From assembly GCF_000744375.1 (NCBI RefSeq), contig NZ_JQLU01000005.1, forward strand, positions 1,240,001 through 1,304,000: 64,000 bases of DNA, in the 5' to 3' direction. A program made the translations under genes and the position numbers. The stretch comes from Carnobacterium gallinarum DSM 4847 (GTDB lineage Bacteria; Bacillota; Bacilli; Lactobacillales; Carnobacteriaceae). Positions 1-11,290 of this stretch are shown here, one piece after another; position 1 is the first letter of the stretch, and each line of letters opens with the position of its first letter. The notes under the pieces were generated by a model that worked only from the letters and a program-made list of their open reading frames with translations, ran no database searches and was not told where the DNA came from.

Positions 1-1731
<1,731 letters not shown>

Positions 1732-1957
1732 AGAAAGAAACGGTGAAGAAGGCAACAGAACAACTTACTTTAATACAGTACCAGTTTTGAGAGAACAATT
1801 TCTTTCAATTAAATAATGAATCAGCAAAGCATTTTTTCAACAAATTGCAAGTGAATCGAGGATGTAACTGAGCGAGCATCAGAATGTACTAATGTACATG
1901 AGGAGAAAAGTGAAGGAAACAGCCGAAGAGTCGCAACGTAAGTTGGCGAAAAAAAAG
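1732..1957 (+). other. 23S-5S internal transcribed spacer
   Basis: About 225 bases between the two rRNA genes, on the long side for a 23S-5S spacer. I see no tRNA here or after 5S. Short open frames across it have no ribosome site and are not credible. It presumably holds rRNA processing stems. Confidence 0.7.
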
Positions 1958-2073
1958 TGTGGTGGCGATAGCGAGAAGGATACACCTGTTCCCATGCCGA
2001 ACACAGCAGTTAAGCTTTTCAGCGCCGAGAGTAGTTGGGGGTTTCCCCCTGTGAGGGTAGGACGTTGCCACGC
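1958..2073 (+). rRNA. rrf: 5S ribosomal RNA
   Basis: A 116-base 5S gene starting TGTGGTGGCGATAGCGAGAA and carrying the conserved CCCATGCCGAACACAG block. The 3' arm GTAGGACGTTGCCACGC is complementary to the 5' arm. No tRNA follows before the terminator. Confidence 0.97.
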
Positions 2074-2088
2074 GAGATTGATTCAAGT

Positions 2089-2126
2089 AAAAGAAGAACT
2101 ATTGAAAAATAGTTCTTCTTTTTTTT
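2089..2126 (+). terminator. rRNA operon intrinsic terminator
   Basis: A perfect stem of about 15 base pairs (2089-2103 with 2108-2122, AAGAAGAACTATT paired with AATAGTTCTTCTT) with a four-base loop runs into a T tract. It ends the rrn operon 16 bases after 5S. Confidence 0.9.
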
Positions 2127-2199
2127 GAATTCTAATCTTGCATAATAAAATAACTATCGGTATAATAAAGAGGGTGATAGTTATTAGGAATTTTAATAG

Positions 2200-3228
2200 A
2201 TGGAGAAATCACAAGTGAATATAAAAATGAAATTTAGAAAAAAAATAGTTTTAATTAGTTGGATAGTGTTAATTTTTAATACAATGGCTGCTTGTCAGAA
2301 AAAAGAAGATCCATTAGTTAATCAAAAATTTAATTCTGTTAATGTTTCCTCAACCTTGAGGACTGAAGATGAGTTAGATACAACTGTATCTCCTGAGGCA
2401 GACCATATTGATGTTGCTTTTCCTTTTTATGAATTAAAAGTCGAGGGAAATATAAAAGGGTACTTATTGGGAACTATTCATGCTGGAAAATCAGAGATGT
2501 ACCCCTTCCCGCTTGAAATTATTCAGGCAATTAATCAAAGTAGTGTTGTAGTTCAAGAAATTAATACTAAAGGATTTGATAATACTAAAGAACTTTTTTA
2601 TCAGAAAAATTCATTTCCTACAGGTAGGGAATTATTAGCTAAGATGTCTGATGAAACAAGATCTATTTTTGAGAAACGACTAGGGGAAGTTGGACTTACA
2701 GAGAAATTCATTTCAGATTTAAATATGGGAGAGATTACTTATGAAATTGAACGCAAGCAAGAGAAAATTGGTTTGTCTGAAGCTAAGATGTCATATAGTT
2801 TTGGAGTAGAGAATATAGCACAAAATAAATTAACACATAGTGTAGAAGATATGGCTCTAGAAACATTAGAGGAACGATATCAAGTACTATATTTACCAAT
2901 GAAGGAAATGCCTTTAGAAGAATGGGTTGCCGAATTTTCTAGTCTGGAAGACTCAAATAAAGAGTTAGTTGAAACTCTAAAAAGCTATATAAGTGGGAAT
3001 ATGGAAGCCAATACTTTTGTGTATCGTGATAAATATCCCCAAAAATTTACTCGTTTAGTTGATAGTCGGAATCAAGTTTGGCTACCAAAAATGACTAAAT
3101 TAATGGAAGAAAACCGTCTTCCTTTTTTCATGGTAGGAGTTGGCCATTTTTATGGTGAAGGTGGTTTATTGACAATTTTGGAAGGCGCTGGTTATTCAGT
3201 TGAAGGGGTTTCTTTTATTACTAATTAA
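2200..3228 (+). CDS. TraB/GumN-family lipoprotein
   Basis: A 342-residue exported protein. An N-terminal hydrophobic stretch (about 16-28) ends in a lipobox-like MAAC with Cys32, so it is probably a lipoprotein on the outer face of the membrane. The family is recognised from GTIHAG at 91-96, with its histidine, and the C-terminal GVGHF with His316, the paired metal-binding motifs of TraB/GumN/Tiki-like proteins. Members of that superfamily include metallo-peptidases, but the bacterial substrates are mostly unknown. ATG 2200 has AGGAA nine bases upstream. GTG 2215 in the same frame, with GGAG nine bases before it, is an equally good start. It stands alone after the rRNA terminator. Confidence 0.75.
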   Translation: MEKSQVNIKMKFRKKIVLISWIVLIFNTMAACQKKEDPLVNQKFNSVNVSSTLRTEDELDTTVSPEADHIDVAFPFYELKVEGNIKGYLLGTIHAGKSEMYPFPLEIIQAINQSSVVVQEINTKGFDNTKELFYQKNSFPTGRELLAKMSDETRSIFEKRLGEVGLTEKFISDLNMGEITYEIERKQEKIGLSEAKMSYSFGVENIAQNKLTHSVEDMALETLEERYQVLYLPMKEMPLEEWVAEFSSLEDSNKELVETLKSYISGNMEANTFVYRDKYPQKFTRLVDSRNQVWLPKMTKLMEENRLPFFMVGVGHFYGEGGLLTILEGAGYSVEGVSFITN

Positions 3229-3416
3229 TAGATTCTGTGGATTATTACAGAAAATTGTATATATTATAAAGAAATCTTTAAAAAATTAAAAAAATAACAA
3301 GTAATGTGCTCAATTTGTTTCTTATTTAGTGTGAAGATGATAAACTATAAATAGTACTAACTAAAAATTAGTATTAGCAAAATAAAGCAATTTATTGCTA
3401 AAAAGGACTGAATTTT

Positions 3417-4772
3417 ATGAACCAAAAGAAAACGATTATTGGAGTGTTGGTTGCTGTTATAATTGTTCTACTAGGATTCTATATTTTTAAGAGTATAGGA
3501 TATCAAAGTAAATTCCTACCTAGTACAGTAGTTGATGGTATTGCAATTGAGAATAAAACTATTTCTGAGGCGAATGGTGAGTTAAGAACTCATTATCGTG
3601 ATAAAAAATTTGATGTTACTGAAAGTGGTAAAGAGTTATTTTCTTTTAAAGGAGAAGATATCGGAATTACCGATGATTTTACAAAAGATTTAACACAGTT
3701 AAAAAATGGACAAAATGCTTGGAGTTGGCCGTTACGAATGTTAAAAAACTCTGGAAATAAGAGTGAAATGAAAAATGTTTCGTATGATGAAGCAACGTTT
3801 GATAAATACTTTGCAACATTGCCATTAACAAACAGCGACAGAATTAAACCAGAAAATGCAAAAGTTGAAAAAACGGATGCAGGATTCCAAATTACTAAAG
3901 AAGTTCTGGGGGATACATTTGATTTAGAGAGTGTCAAGAAAGCTTTAACTTCAGGAGTAAATTCTGGAAAAGAAAAAATTGAATTGGATCAAAGCTATCA
4001 AAAACCGGCTGTTTATTCAGATGATTCTGCTTTAAAAGCTCGTTTGACTAAATTAGAGTCATTAAGTAAGCAAACAATTAACTATAATATAAGTGGTCAA
4101 AATGAAGCGGTTCCGGCTGCTACTTTAGTTAGTTGGTTAAGTGAAAGTCCTGAAGGTGAGATTACGGTTGATCAAGCAGCTGTCAGAACTTATGTACAAG
4201 GATTAAGTGATAAGTATAGTACGTATGAAAAAACGCGAGCGTTCAAGAGTACTCGACGTGGAGATGTTCAAGTCCCCCCTGGAACATATGGATGGACATT
4301 GCAAGTGGATAAAGAAGCTCCAGCGTTAGCGGCTGATATTTTAACAGGTACAGATTTAAAAGATCGTAAGCCAGTAGTTGCTGGATCAGGTTATGGTGTG
4401 GATATTGGTAACACTTACATTGAAGTCGATTTGGCTAATCAACATATGTGGTATTATCGTGATGGTGCAGTTGTATTGGAGACCGATGTTGTTACAGGTA
4501 AACCAGCAACTTCAACTCCAGCAGGTGTTTTCACAGTATGGAATAAGGAACGTAATGCAACTCTAAAAGGAGAAGATTATGCGACTCCAGTTGATTATTG
4601 GATGCCGATTGATTGGACAGGTGTTGGTTTACATGACTCACCTTGGCAACCGGCTTATGGTGGAACTTTGTATCAAACAGTTGGTTCCCATGGATGCGTG
4701 AATACACCGCCAGGAATCATGACTCAGCTTTATAATACAGCTGATTTAGGAACACCGGTATTAGTCTTTTAA
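3417..4772 (+). CDS. L,D-transpeptidase (YkuD family), membrane-anchored
   Basis: 451 residues. One N-terminal membrane anchor (about 7-26) is followed by a long extracellular region that looks like the peptidoglycan-binding domain (PG_binding_4) often found in these enzymes, then a C-terminal YkuD domain (about 330-451). Catalytic features are complete: His406 in GVGLHDS and Cys427 in SHGCVN. The family forms 3-3 peptidoglycan cross-links or attaches proteins to the wall, and resists most beta-lactams. The ribosome site AAAGGA lies about 10 bases before ATG. It is monocistronic, with a terminator following. Confidence 0.9.
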   Translation: MNQKKTIIGVLVAVIIVLLGFYIFKSIGYQSKFLPSTVVDGIAIENKTISEANGELRTHYRDKKFDVTESGKELFSFKGEDIGITDDFTKDLTQLKNGQNAWSWPLRMLKNSGNKSEMKNVSYDEATFDKYFATLPLTNSDRIKPENAKVEKTDAGFQITKEVLGDTFDLESVKKALTSGVNSGKEKIELDQSYQKPAVYSDDSALKARLTKLESLSKQTINYNISGQNEAVPAATLVSWLSESPEGEITVDQAAVRTYVQGLSDKYSTYEKTRAFKSTRRGDVQVPPGTYGWTLQVDKEAPALAADILTGTDLKDRKPVVAGSGYGVDIGNTYIEVDLANQHMWYYRDGAVVLETDVVTGKPATSTPAGVFTVWNKERNATLKGEDYATPVDYWMPIDWTGVGLHDSPWQPAYGGTLYQTVGSHGCVNTPPGIMTQLYNTADLGTPVLVF

Positions 4773-4782
4773 ATTTTATAAG

Positions 4783-4828
4783 TAAGACTTGTCTAGTTTT
4801 TTTGCTAGAGGGGTCTTGCTTTTTTTAT
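4783..4828 (+). terminator. Terminator after L,D-transpeptidase
   Basis: An imperfect stem (AAGACTTGTCTAG with CTAGAGGGGTCTT) with a T-rich loop and a following T tract. Confidence 0.7.
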
Positions 4829-4856
4829 TGACATGTAATGCATTACATATGATAAG
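4828..4856 (+). promoter_or_regulatory. Promoter with 16-base palindromic operator for the GH1 gene
   Basis: TTGACA (4828-4833), a 17-base spacer and GATAAG (4851-4856). The spacer is occupied by a perfect 16-base palindrome, ATGTAATGCATTACAT (4833-4848), placed to block polymerase. This looks like the site of a dedicated sugar regulator, which is not encoded next to it. A one-mismatch copy of the inner 14 bases occurs at 42217-42230. Confidence 0.65.
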
Positions 4857-4870
4857 ATGAAGTTAGTAAA

Positions 4871-4884
4871 ACGTTATCAAAAAT
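4871..4884 (+). promoter_or_regulatory. Possible cre (CcpA) site
   Basis: The stretch around AAAACGTTATCA just downstream of the GH1 promoter matches the catabolite-responsive consensus at about 12 of 14 positions. The location just after the start point fits CcpA repression of a beta-glucoside gene. The match is imperfect and coordinates are approximate. Confidence 0.4.
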
Positions 4885-4914
4885 GATAGATAAGTAAACA
4901 AAGGGGGAAGTTAA

Positions 4915-6354
<1,440 letters not shown>

Positions 6355-6367
6355 ATGGATTTGAAAA

Positions 6368-6408
6368 GTTCGTAATTCTTTTTTATTAAAGAATTGCGAA
6401 TTTTTTTA
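6368..6408 (+). terminator. Terminator after GH1 gene
   Basis: Stem TTCGTAATTCTTT paired with AAAGAATTGCGAA (one mismatch), short loop, then seven T. Confidence 0.85.
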
Positions 6409-6462
6409 TTTTATAAAAATAAATATTGGAATTTATTATAATATATGTTATTGTTAATTTGT

Positions 6463-6480
6463 AGATAATTATAATTATCT
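6463..6480. promoter_or_regulatory. 18-base perfect palindrome over a -10 element
   Basis: AGATAATTATAATTATCT is self-complementary and contains TATAAT (6470-6475), the likely -10 of the peptide cluster; TTATTG at 6448-6453 is a weak -35 at 16-base spacing. Its position suggests an operator, but AT-rich palindromes also arise by chance. Confidence 0.45.
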
Positions 6481-6489
6481 TAGGGGGAG

Positions 6490-6509
6490 ACTGGTAGCAG
6501 TTAACCAGT
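6490..6509 (+). other. Small hairpin in the peptide-gene leader
   Basis: An inverted repeat ACTGGT/ACCAGT with an eight-base loop in the 5' untranslated region, about 35 bases before the peptide start. It could stabilise the mRNA. No further evidence. Confidence 0.35.
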
Positions 6510-6544
6510 AAAATAGCTGTAATAAAAAAGTGGAGGTTTTTAAT

Positions 6545-6748
6545 ATGCAAAAAGTATTAGAAAAAGAACAACGTCAAGTAAATGGTGGAACTTGCTGGCA
6601 TTGGAATTGTAGCGTCAATGGCTTTTCGTCTACCCATTACTCAGCTTACTCAAGTGCAACTTATCAAGGAGGTATCCATGCTGGAAAGTATGGTCACCAA
6701 AAAAATATGAGTTTCAGTGGTATTAGTGCTCCTGGACATCCATATTAA
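6545..6748 (+). CDS. Double-glycine leader peptide (bacteriocin-like precursor)
   Basis: 67 residues. ATG 6545 is chosen over the upstream in-frame GTG because GGAGG (6532-6536) lies eight bases before it. Residues 1-15 end in VNGG with Glu at -8 and Val at -4 and -12, which fits a double-glycine leader cut by C39 peptidases. The 52-residue core has no Asp or Glu, two Lys, five His, five Tyr, nine Ser and only two Cys, spaced as CWHWNC at its very start, so one small disulfide loop is possible. The next gene is a C39-ABC exporter, which supports export and cleavage. I recognise no named bacteriocin. A signalling peptide is the alternative. Confidence 0.75.
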   Translation: MQKVLEKEQRQVNGGTCWHWNCSVNGFSSTHYSAYSSATYQGGIHAGKYGHQKNMSFSGISAPGHPY

Positions 6749-6756
6749 GACATACT

Positions 6757-6788
6757 TAGCTTCCTCTACTGCGGGGAAGCTATTTTTT
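6757..6788 (+). terminator. Intercistronic attenuator after the peptide gene
   Basis: A stem of about 10 pairs (TAGCTTCCTC 6757-6766 with GCGGGGAAGCTA ending 6782) followed by six T. It sits between the peptide gene and the exporter gene, where partial termination would give much more peptide mRNA than exporter mRNA, a common arrangement in bacteriocin operons. Confidence 0.75.
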
Positions 6789-6805
6789 AAAAAAGGAGTA
6801 CTTTT

Positions 6806-8998
6806 ATGCGTATAAAAGGAATTAGGCAACATGATAGGCAAGATTGTGGTATCGCGTGTTTGGCTACAATATTTAGTTATTACGGATTGGCTACACCATT
6901 TGGCAAAATTCGAGAAGTTGCTAAAGTAGATCAGAATGGATCAACTATCTATGGCTTAGTTGAAACAGCAAAAAAATATGGATTTGAAGCAGAGTCGCTT
7001 AAAGGTGATTTTTCACAACTTAATGATAGTATTAAAAGTAAAGAACTGTCAGTCCCATTTATAGCACATATTATTAAAGATCATGTATTAGAACATTATG
7101 TTGTTGTTCAAAAAATTGATAAAAATAGATTAACTATTTTTGATCCTTCAGATACACAAAAAAAAATTGAATATGAAGATTTTAAAAAATTATGGACGGG
7201 TTATATCGTTACAATTCAAAAAACAGAAAATGTTCAAAAAAATAACACTCAATTAAATAAATATAGTAATTATTTTAAACTAGTTTTTTCAAACAAGAAA
7301 TATTTGTCTATTGTTTTAATGTGCTCTTTAGTTATTACAGTTTTATCAATCATCAGTTCTTTTATTTATAAAAGAGTGATTGATAATTATATTTTGGGAA
7401 ATGGAATAAATAATATTAACCAAAGTTCTGTTTTTGATAAAAAAGGAAATCAAATAGAGAATATATTTAGTAATATGAACAGTCTATTTATTGCTTTTTT
7501 TATTCTGATAATCTTTCAAGTTACTTTTGTAATATTAAGGAGTGTTTTTGTTTTAGTTATATCAAAGAAAATAGATGGTGAGCTTATAGAATCGTATTTC
7601 CAAAAAATTCTATTACTACCTTTATCTTTTTTTAATAATCGAGATACTGGGGATATTATTTCACGTTTTCAAGATATTTCAGATATAAGATTTTTAGTTT
7701 CGGGTGTAGGAATTAAATTAATTATGGACTTTATGACATCAATTATTGGCGGAGTTATTTTATATAGAATCAGTTCTACTCTTTTTTACTTAGTTGCATC
7801 AATTTTGGTTGTTTATTTGATAGTTGTTTTAAGCTATAAGCAACCTATTCAAAAATTTAACAGAAAAGTGAAGAAAGAGTATACTAAAGTTATTTCATTG
7901 TTGAAGGAAACGGTTGACGGTATGGAAACTATAAAATCACTTTCTGCCGAAGAAAGACTGACACAGAAATTTTTTTCAAGAGTGGCTGATTTTTTGAAGG
8001 ATAATTATAAATTAGGAATATTGGATGCTTTTCTTAGTTCAAAAGTACTAGGAATCGAAACAGTAGGGATATTGTTGATTCTGTGGTTGGGAAGTAACTT
8101 TGTTCTTCAAGGAAAGATTACACTTGGAGAATTAATATCTTTTGAAACATTAGTTTATTTTTTTATGAATCCAATAAAAAGTTTAATTGAAACATTTCCG
8201 ACTATTCAAAAAACGGTTATTACTGTTGAAAGAATGAATGACATTATGGAATCAACTACAGAACAAGAACAGCTTGAGCGAAATTTTACTGATCAAATTG
8301 ATTGGGAAAGTTTAAAATTTTGTAATGTTTCTTTTGCATACGGTTACCGTCAAACAATTTTTAATTCGCTTTCTTTCTCTTTAATACAAGGAAAACGATA
8401 TGCAATTATAGGGGAAAGTGGTAATGGAAAAACAACTTTAGTGAAGTTGTTATTAGGATTTGAATTAGTTAGTAGTGGTGAGATTATGGTAGATAATGTT
8501 TCTCTTGATACAATTCCTCTCAATGAAATTCGGAAAAATATTTTATATGTTTCCCAAACAGTTTTTTTGTTCAATGGAACGATTAAAGAAAACTTATTAT
8601 TAGGTAATAATGATATAGATACAGTTTTTTTTGAGAATATATGTTTTGGTTGTGAAATTGTTGATATTTTAGAGAATATGCAAATCAGCCTCGATTATAT
8701 TATTAGTGAAAACGGTAAAAATTTATCGGGTGGACAGCGTCAAAGAATTGCTCTTGCTAGAGCATTGTTGAAAAAACCGAAGATACTAATTCTTGATGAA
8801 GCAGTGAATCAACTAGACAAAGCGATGGCAAAAAGAATCTTGCAATTTATTGCGCACCAGTTTCCAGCTATTATTTTTATTCAGATTGTTCATGATCTAG
8901 AGTTTTTGAGTGATTGTGATTATGTTCTATCGTTAATGAGAGAAGACACAGGGGAAGTTAATCAAGTAAAAATAGAACAGGGAGATAACTATGTATAA
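6806..8998 (+). CDS. Peptidase C39-ABC transporter (bacteriocin processing and export)
   Basis: 730 residues with the three expected domains. The C39 cysteine peptidase (1-125) has Cys14 in RQDCGIAC, His97 in EHYVVV and Asp113 in IFDPSD, the full triad. The membrane domain (about 160-450) follows. The ATPase has Walker A at 536-544 (GESGNGKTT), LSGGQ at 640-644, Walker B Asp664-Glu665 and the switch His696. The Walker B loop reads DEAVNQLD rather than DEATSALD. The family cleaves after the double glycine of a leader and exports the core peptide. GGAG lies before ATG 6806. The gene overlaps the next by eight bases, so the operon is translationally coupled. Confidence 0.92.
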   Translation: MRIKGIRQHDRQDCGIACLATIFSYYGLATPFGKIREVAKVDQNGSTIYGLVETAKKYGFEAESLKGDFSQLNDSIKSKELSVPFIAHIIKDHVLEHYVVVQKIDKNRLTIFDPSDTQKKIEYEDFKKLWTGYIVTIQKTENVQKNNTQLNKYSNYFKLVFSNKKYLSIVLMCSLVITVLSIISSFIYKRVIDNYILGNGINNINQSSVFDKKGNQIENIFSNMNSLFIAFFILIIFQVTFVILRSVFVLVISKKIDGELIESYFQKILLLPLSFFNNRDTGDIISRFQDISDIRFLVSGVGIKLIMDFMTSIIGGVILYRISSTLFYLVASILVVYLIVVLSYKQPIQKFNRKVKKEYTKVISLLKETVDGMETIKSLSAEERLTQKFFSRVADFLKDNYKLGILDAFLSSKVLGIETVGILLILWLGSNFVLQGKITLGELISFETLVYFFMNPIKSLIETFPTIQKTVITVERMNDIMESTTEQEQLERNFTDQIDWESLKFCNVSFAYGYRQTIFNSLSFSLIQGKRYAIIGESGNGKTTLVKLLLGFELVSSGEIMVDNVSLDTIPLNEIRKNILYVSQTVFLFNGTIKENLLLGNNDIDTVFFENICFGCEIVDILENMQISLDYIISENGKNLSGGQRQRIALARALLKKPKILILDEAVNQLDKAMAKRILQFIAHQFPAIIFIQIVHDLEFLSDCDYVLSLMREDTGEVNQVKIEQGDNYV

Positions 8999-11258
8999 AA
9001 AAAATATTTTTAAAATAGGATTTATTAGTGCATTGGCTTTACTAATTATTAGTGGTTGCAGCAGTAGTGAAAAAAAGGCAGATACGGAAGAAAATGAGAT
9101 AGAAATAGCCAAAGTAGCCTACAAAGAAAATGTGTTAACATTACCAGATAATATTGGTGAAGTAATGGATGTAGTTGTGAACGAAGAGAAGCAACTGATG
9201 TTTGTAGGAAAAGATAAAAAAAGTCAAAAAGTAACTTTATGGAAGTCTTTAACGAATGGTGATAGTTGGGAATTAGTTGAAGACCTTACACTGAAATTAG
9301 AAGGAATTAATATTGAACATATGGATATTCGTTTGACAGACACTAATCGAGGTGTTATTCGGACATTTATTGAGGGCGATAGTGAAGAATCGGAGAATCA
9401 GGATCATGAAGAGAGTGAACATACTCACGAGGAAGAGCAAAAAGTATACTTCTTAGCAACTGATTTTTCGATAACACCAGCCTCAAAAGAAGTAAATGAG
9501 ACCGTTAGTCATGAACAAATTCAGTCTCTTACTTGGGCAGATGATAATCAATTAATTGCAACAGGAATTGATGGAACATTTTTAATTGATAGTCAAAATG
9601 GGCAAGCTAAATCTATTTTTTCGAAGAATGAATTAGTTTTATCTTACGAGATGACGAAGGAGTCGGGTTACTTCTTAACAACTGAAGGAATGAAAAGTGT
9701 TGACTTGAAAACGGGTGGAGAGAATAAATTGAAATCTCTATTTGCCAAAACAGCAACAGTACTTAAATCATTAGAATCTCCAAGTAATAGCATATTCTCA
9801 TTTGTAGGAGATAATCCAGATACAATTTATTTGGCAAATCAAAATGATATTATGGAAGTGACGCAGGATAAAGCAAAGGTCTTATTTAGTAAAAATAAAA
9901 CAGTGCTAGGTGATGCACGAAATTTATTACGTGAGGTGCTATCTTTGGAGAATAAACAGTTATTGGCAGTTGCTATTACTGACGAAGGCTCAACCTTGAT
10001 CCGCTATGAACCTACAGAAAACAACGTTAAAGAAACTAAAAATATATTGAAAATTTATGCATTGACAGAAGATGAGTTTATGAAAAAAGAGTCTGTTCGT
10101 CAGGCTATAAGTTTATATCAAAAACTTCATGAGGATAGTGAAGTTATCTTAGAAATTGGTGTTTCAGATAATGAAATGTCTACGGACGAAGCTTTGAAAG
10201 TTTTGAATACAAAAATAGCTAGTGGCGATGGTCCAGATATATTACTTTTAGATGGACTAAACGTCGATAAGTATGTAGAGCAAGGATCTTTATTAGATAT
10301 TTTTGATGTGGTAAAAGACAATAGTACATCAGAAAACTTTACGAATGTGTTTTCTGCATATCGAGATAAAGATGCTTATTACGGTGTACCCATGACGTTC
10401 TCATCTATGAGTTTATATGGTCCGCAGGAAATAGTAGATAATACGGATTCAATTGAAGCTTTTACTGCTAGTCTGATTCAACTTTCAAAAGAAAGTAAAA
10501 CGCCTATTTTTGAAAACTGGAATTTTGATTATGTTGCAACTATCTTATATCGTACCTATCTGGCTCAAAAGGAAGAAGATTTAAAAGAAGGGGATATTCA
10601 ATTATTCTATTCATCCTTGAAAAAGTTGTACCAAGAAGTAGACATGAAACCGACAACTAGCAAAAAGTTAAGTGAAACGTCCATTTTACCTGTGGGTAGA
10701 GGTAATGTAGATATTGTTATTGCTGGAGAAGCTCAAATGGCTGTTGATTATATTGACAATCCTTATGTCATTCGAGGTTATGAACTTGCTGAAATCAGCC
10801 AGAAGCAATCTGTTACATTTTTAAAAAATAAAGAAAAAAGTTATTATATTCCTCAAAATATTTTAGGAGTGCTGAAAACAAGTACTCGTCAGGATGAAGC
10901 GAAACAGTTTATTTCTTATGCTCTATCACAAGACGTACAGTCTACTATTAACTATTCTGGTATTCCAATTAACAAAGAGGCTTTTAAAACGAGTCTTCGT
11001 GAATTGAAGTCAACAGGGATAGAGGAAATTCGTACGGAAGCTGGCGGCAAAGTAAAAGTACCATTTACGGGATTTGATGACGAAGCAATTACAAAATGGG
11101 TAACTAATTTTGAAACATTAAATACGGCAGTAACAGCTGATGAGGTTGTTTTCAGAATTTTAATTCAGGATATGGATAAAATCATGAAAGGGGATCTATC
11201 TGTTAAGGATGGTGTCAAAAATGCAATACGTAAAATAAAACTTTATCAAGCAGAATAA
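8991..11258 (+). CDS. Large lipoprotein: propeller-like N-terminal part plus ABC solute-binding domain
   Basis: 755 residues, far longer than a normal family 1 binding protein (about 420). A signal peptide ends in ISGC (Cys23, lipobox). Residues about 40-345 look like a beta-propeller made of repeated short strands (MFVGKDK, WKSLTNGDSWELV, LIATGIDGTFLID, IYLANQNDIMEV), interrupted at about 128-150 by a loop of Glu, Asp and His (HEESEHTHEEE) that could bind metal. Residues about 350-755 resemble an extracellular solute-binding protein family 1 (GDGPDILLLDG, YGVPMTFSSMSLY, AKQFISYAL). Two MalF/MalG-type permeases follow. The ligand is unknown and could be the cluster's own peptide, a glycan or a surface receptor. 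Confidence 0.65.
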   Translation: MYKKNIFKIGFISALALLIISGCSSSEKKADTEENEIEIAKVAYKENVLTLPDNIGEVMDVVVNEEKQLMFVGKDKKSQKVTLWKSLTNGDSWELVEDLTLKLEGINIEHMDIRLTDTNRGVIRTFIEGDSEESENQDHEESEHTHEEEQKVYFLATDFSITPASKEVNETVSHEQIQSLTWADDNQLIATGIDGTFLIDSQNGQAKSIFSKNELVLSYEMTKESGYFLTTEGMKSVDLKTGGENKLKSLFAKTATVLKSLESPSNSIFSFVGDNPDTIYLANQNDIMEVTQDKAKVLFSKNKTVLGDARNLLREVLSLENKQLLAVAITDEGSTLIRYEPTENNVKETKNILKIYALTEDEFMKKESVRQAISLYQKLHEDSEVILEIGVSDNEMSTDEALKVLNTKIASGDGPDILLLDGLNVDKYVEQGSLLDIFDVVKDNSTSENFTNVFSAYRDKDAYYGVPMTFSSMSLYGPQEIVDNTDSIEAFTASLIQLSKESKTPIFENWNFDYVATILYRTYLAQKEEDLKEGDIQLFYSSLKKLYQEVDMKPTTSKKLSETSILPVGRGNVDIVIAGEAQMAVDYIDNPYVIRGYELAEISQKQSVTFLKNKEKSYYIPQNILGVLKTSTRQDEAKQFISYALSQDVQSTINYSGIPINKEAFKTSLRELKSTGIEEIRTEAGGKVKVPFTGFDDEAITKWVTNFETLNTAVTADEVVFRILIQDMDKIMKGDLSVKDGVKNAIRKIKLYQAE

Positions 11259-11290
11259 AGTGGTAATCAATAAAAGTGAGGAGGAAATAG

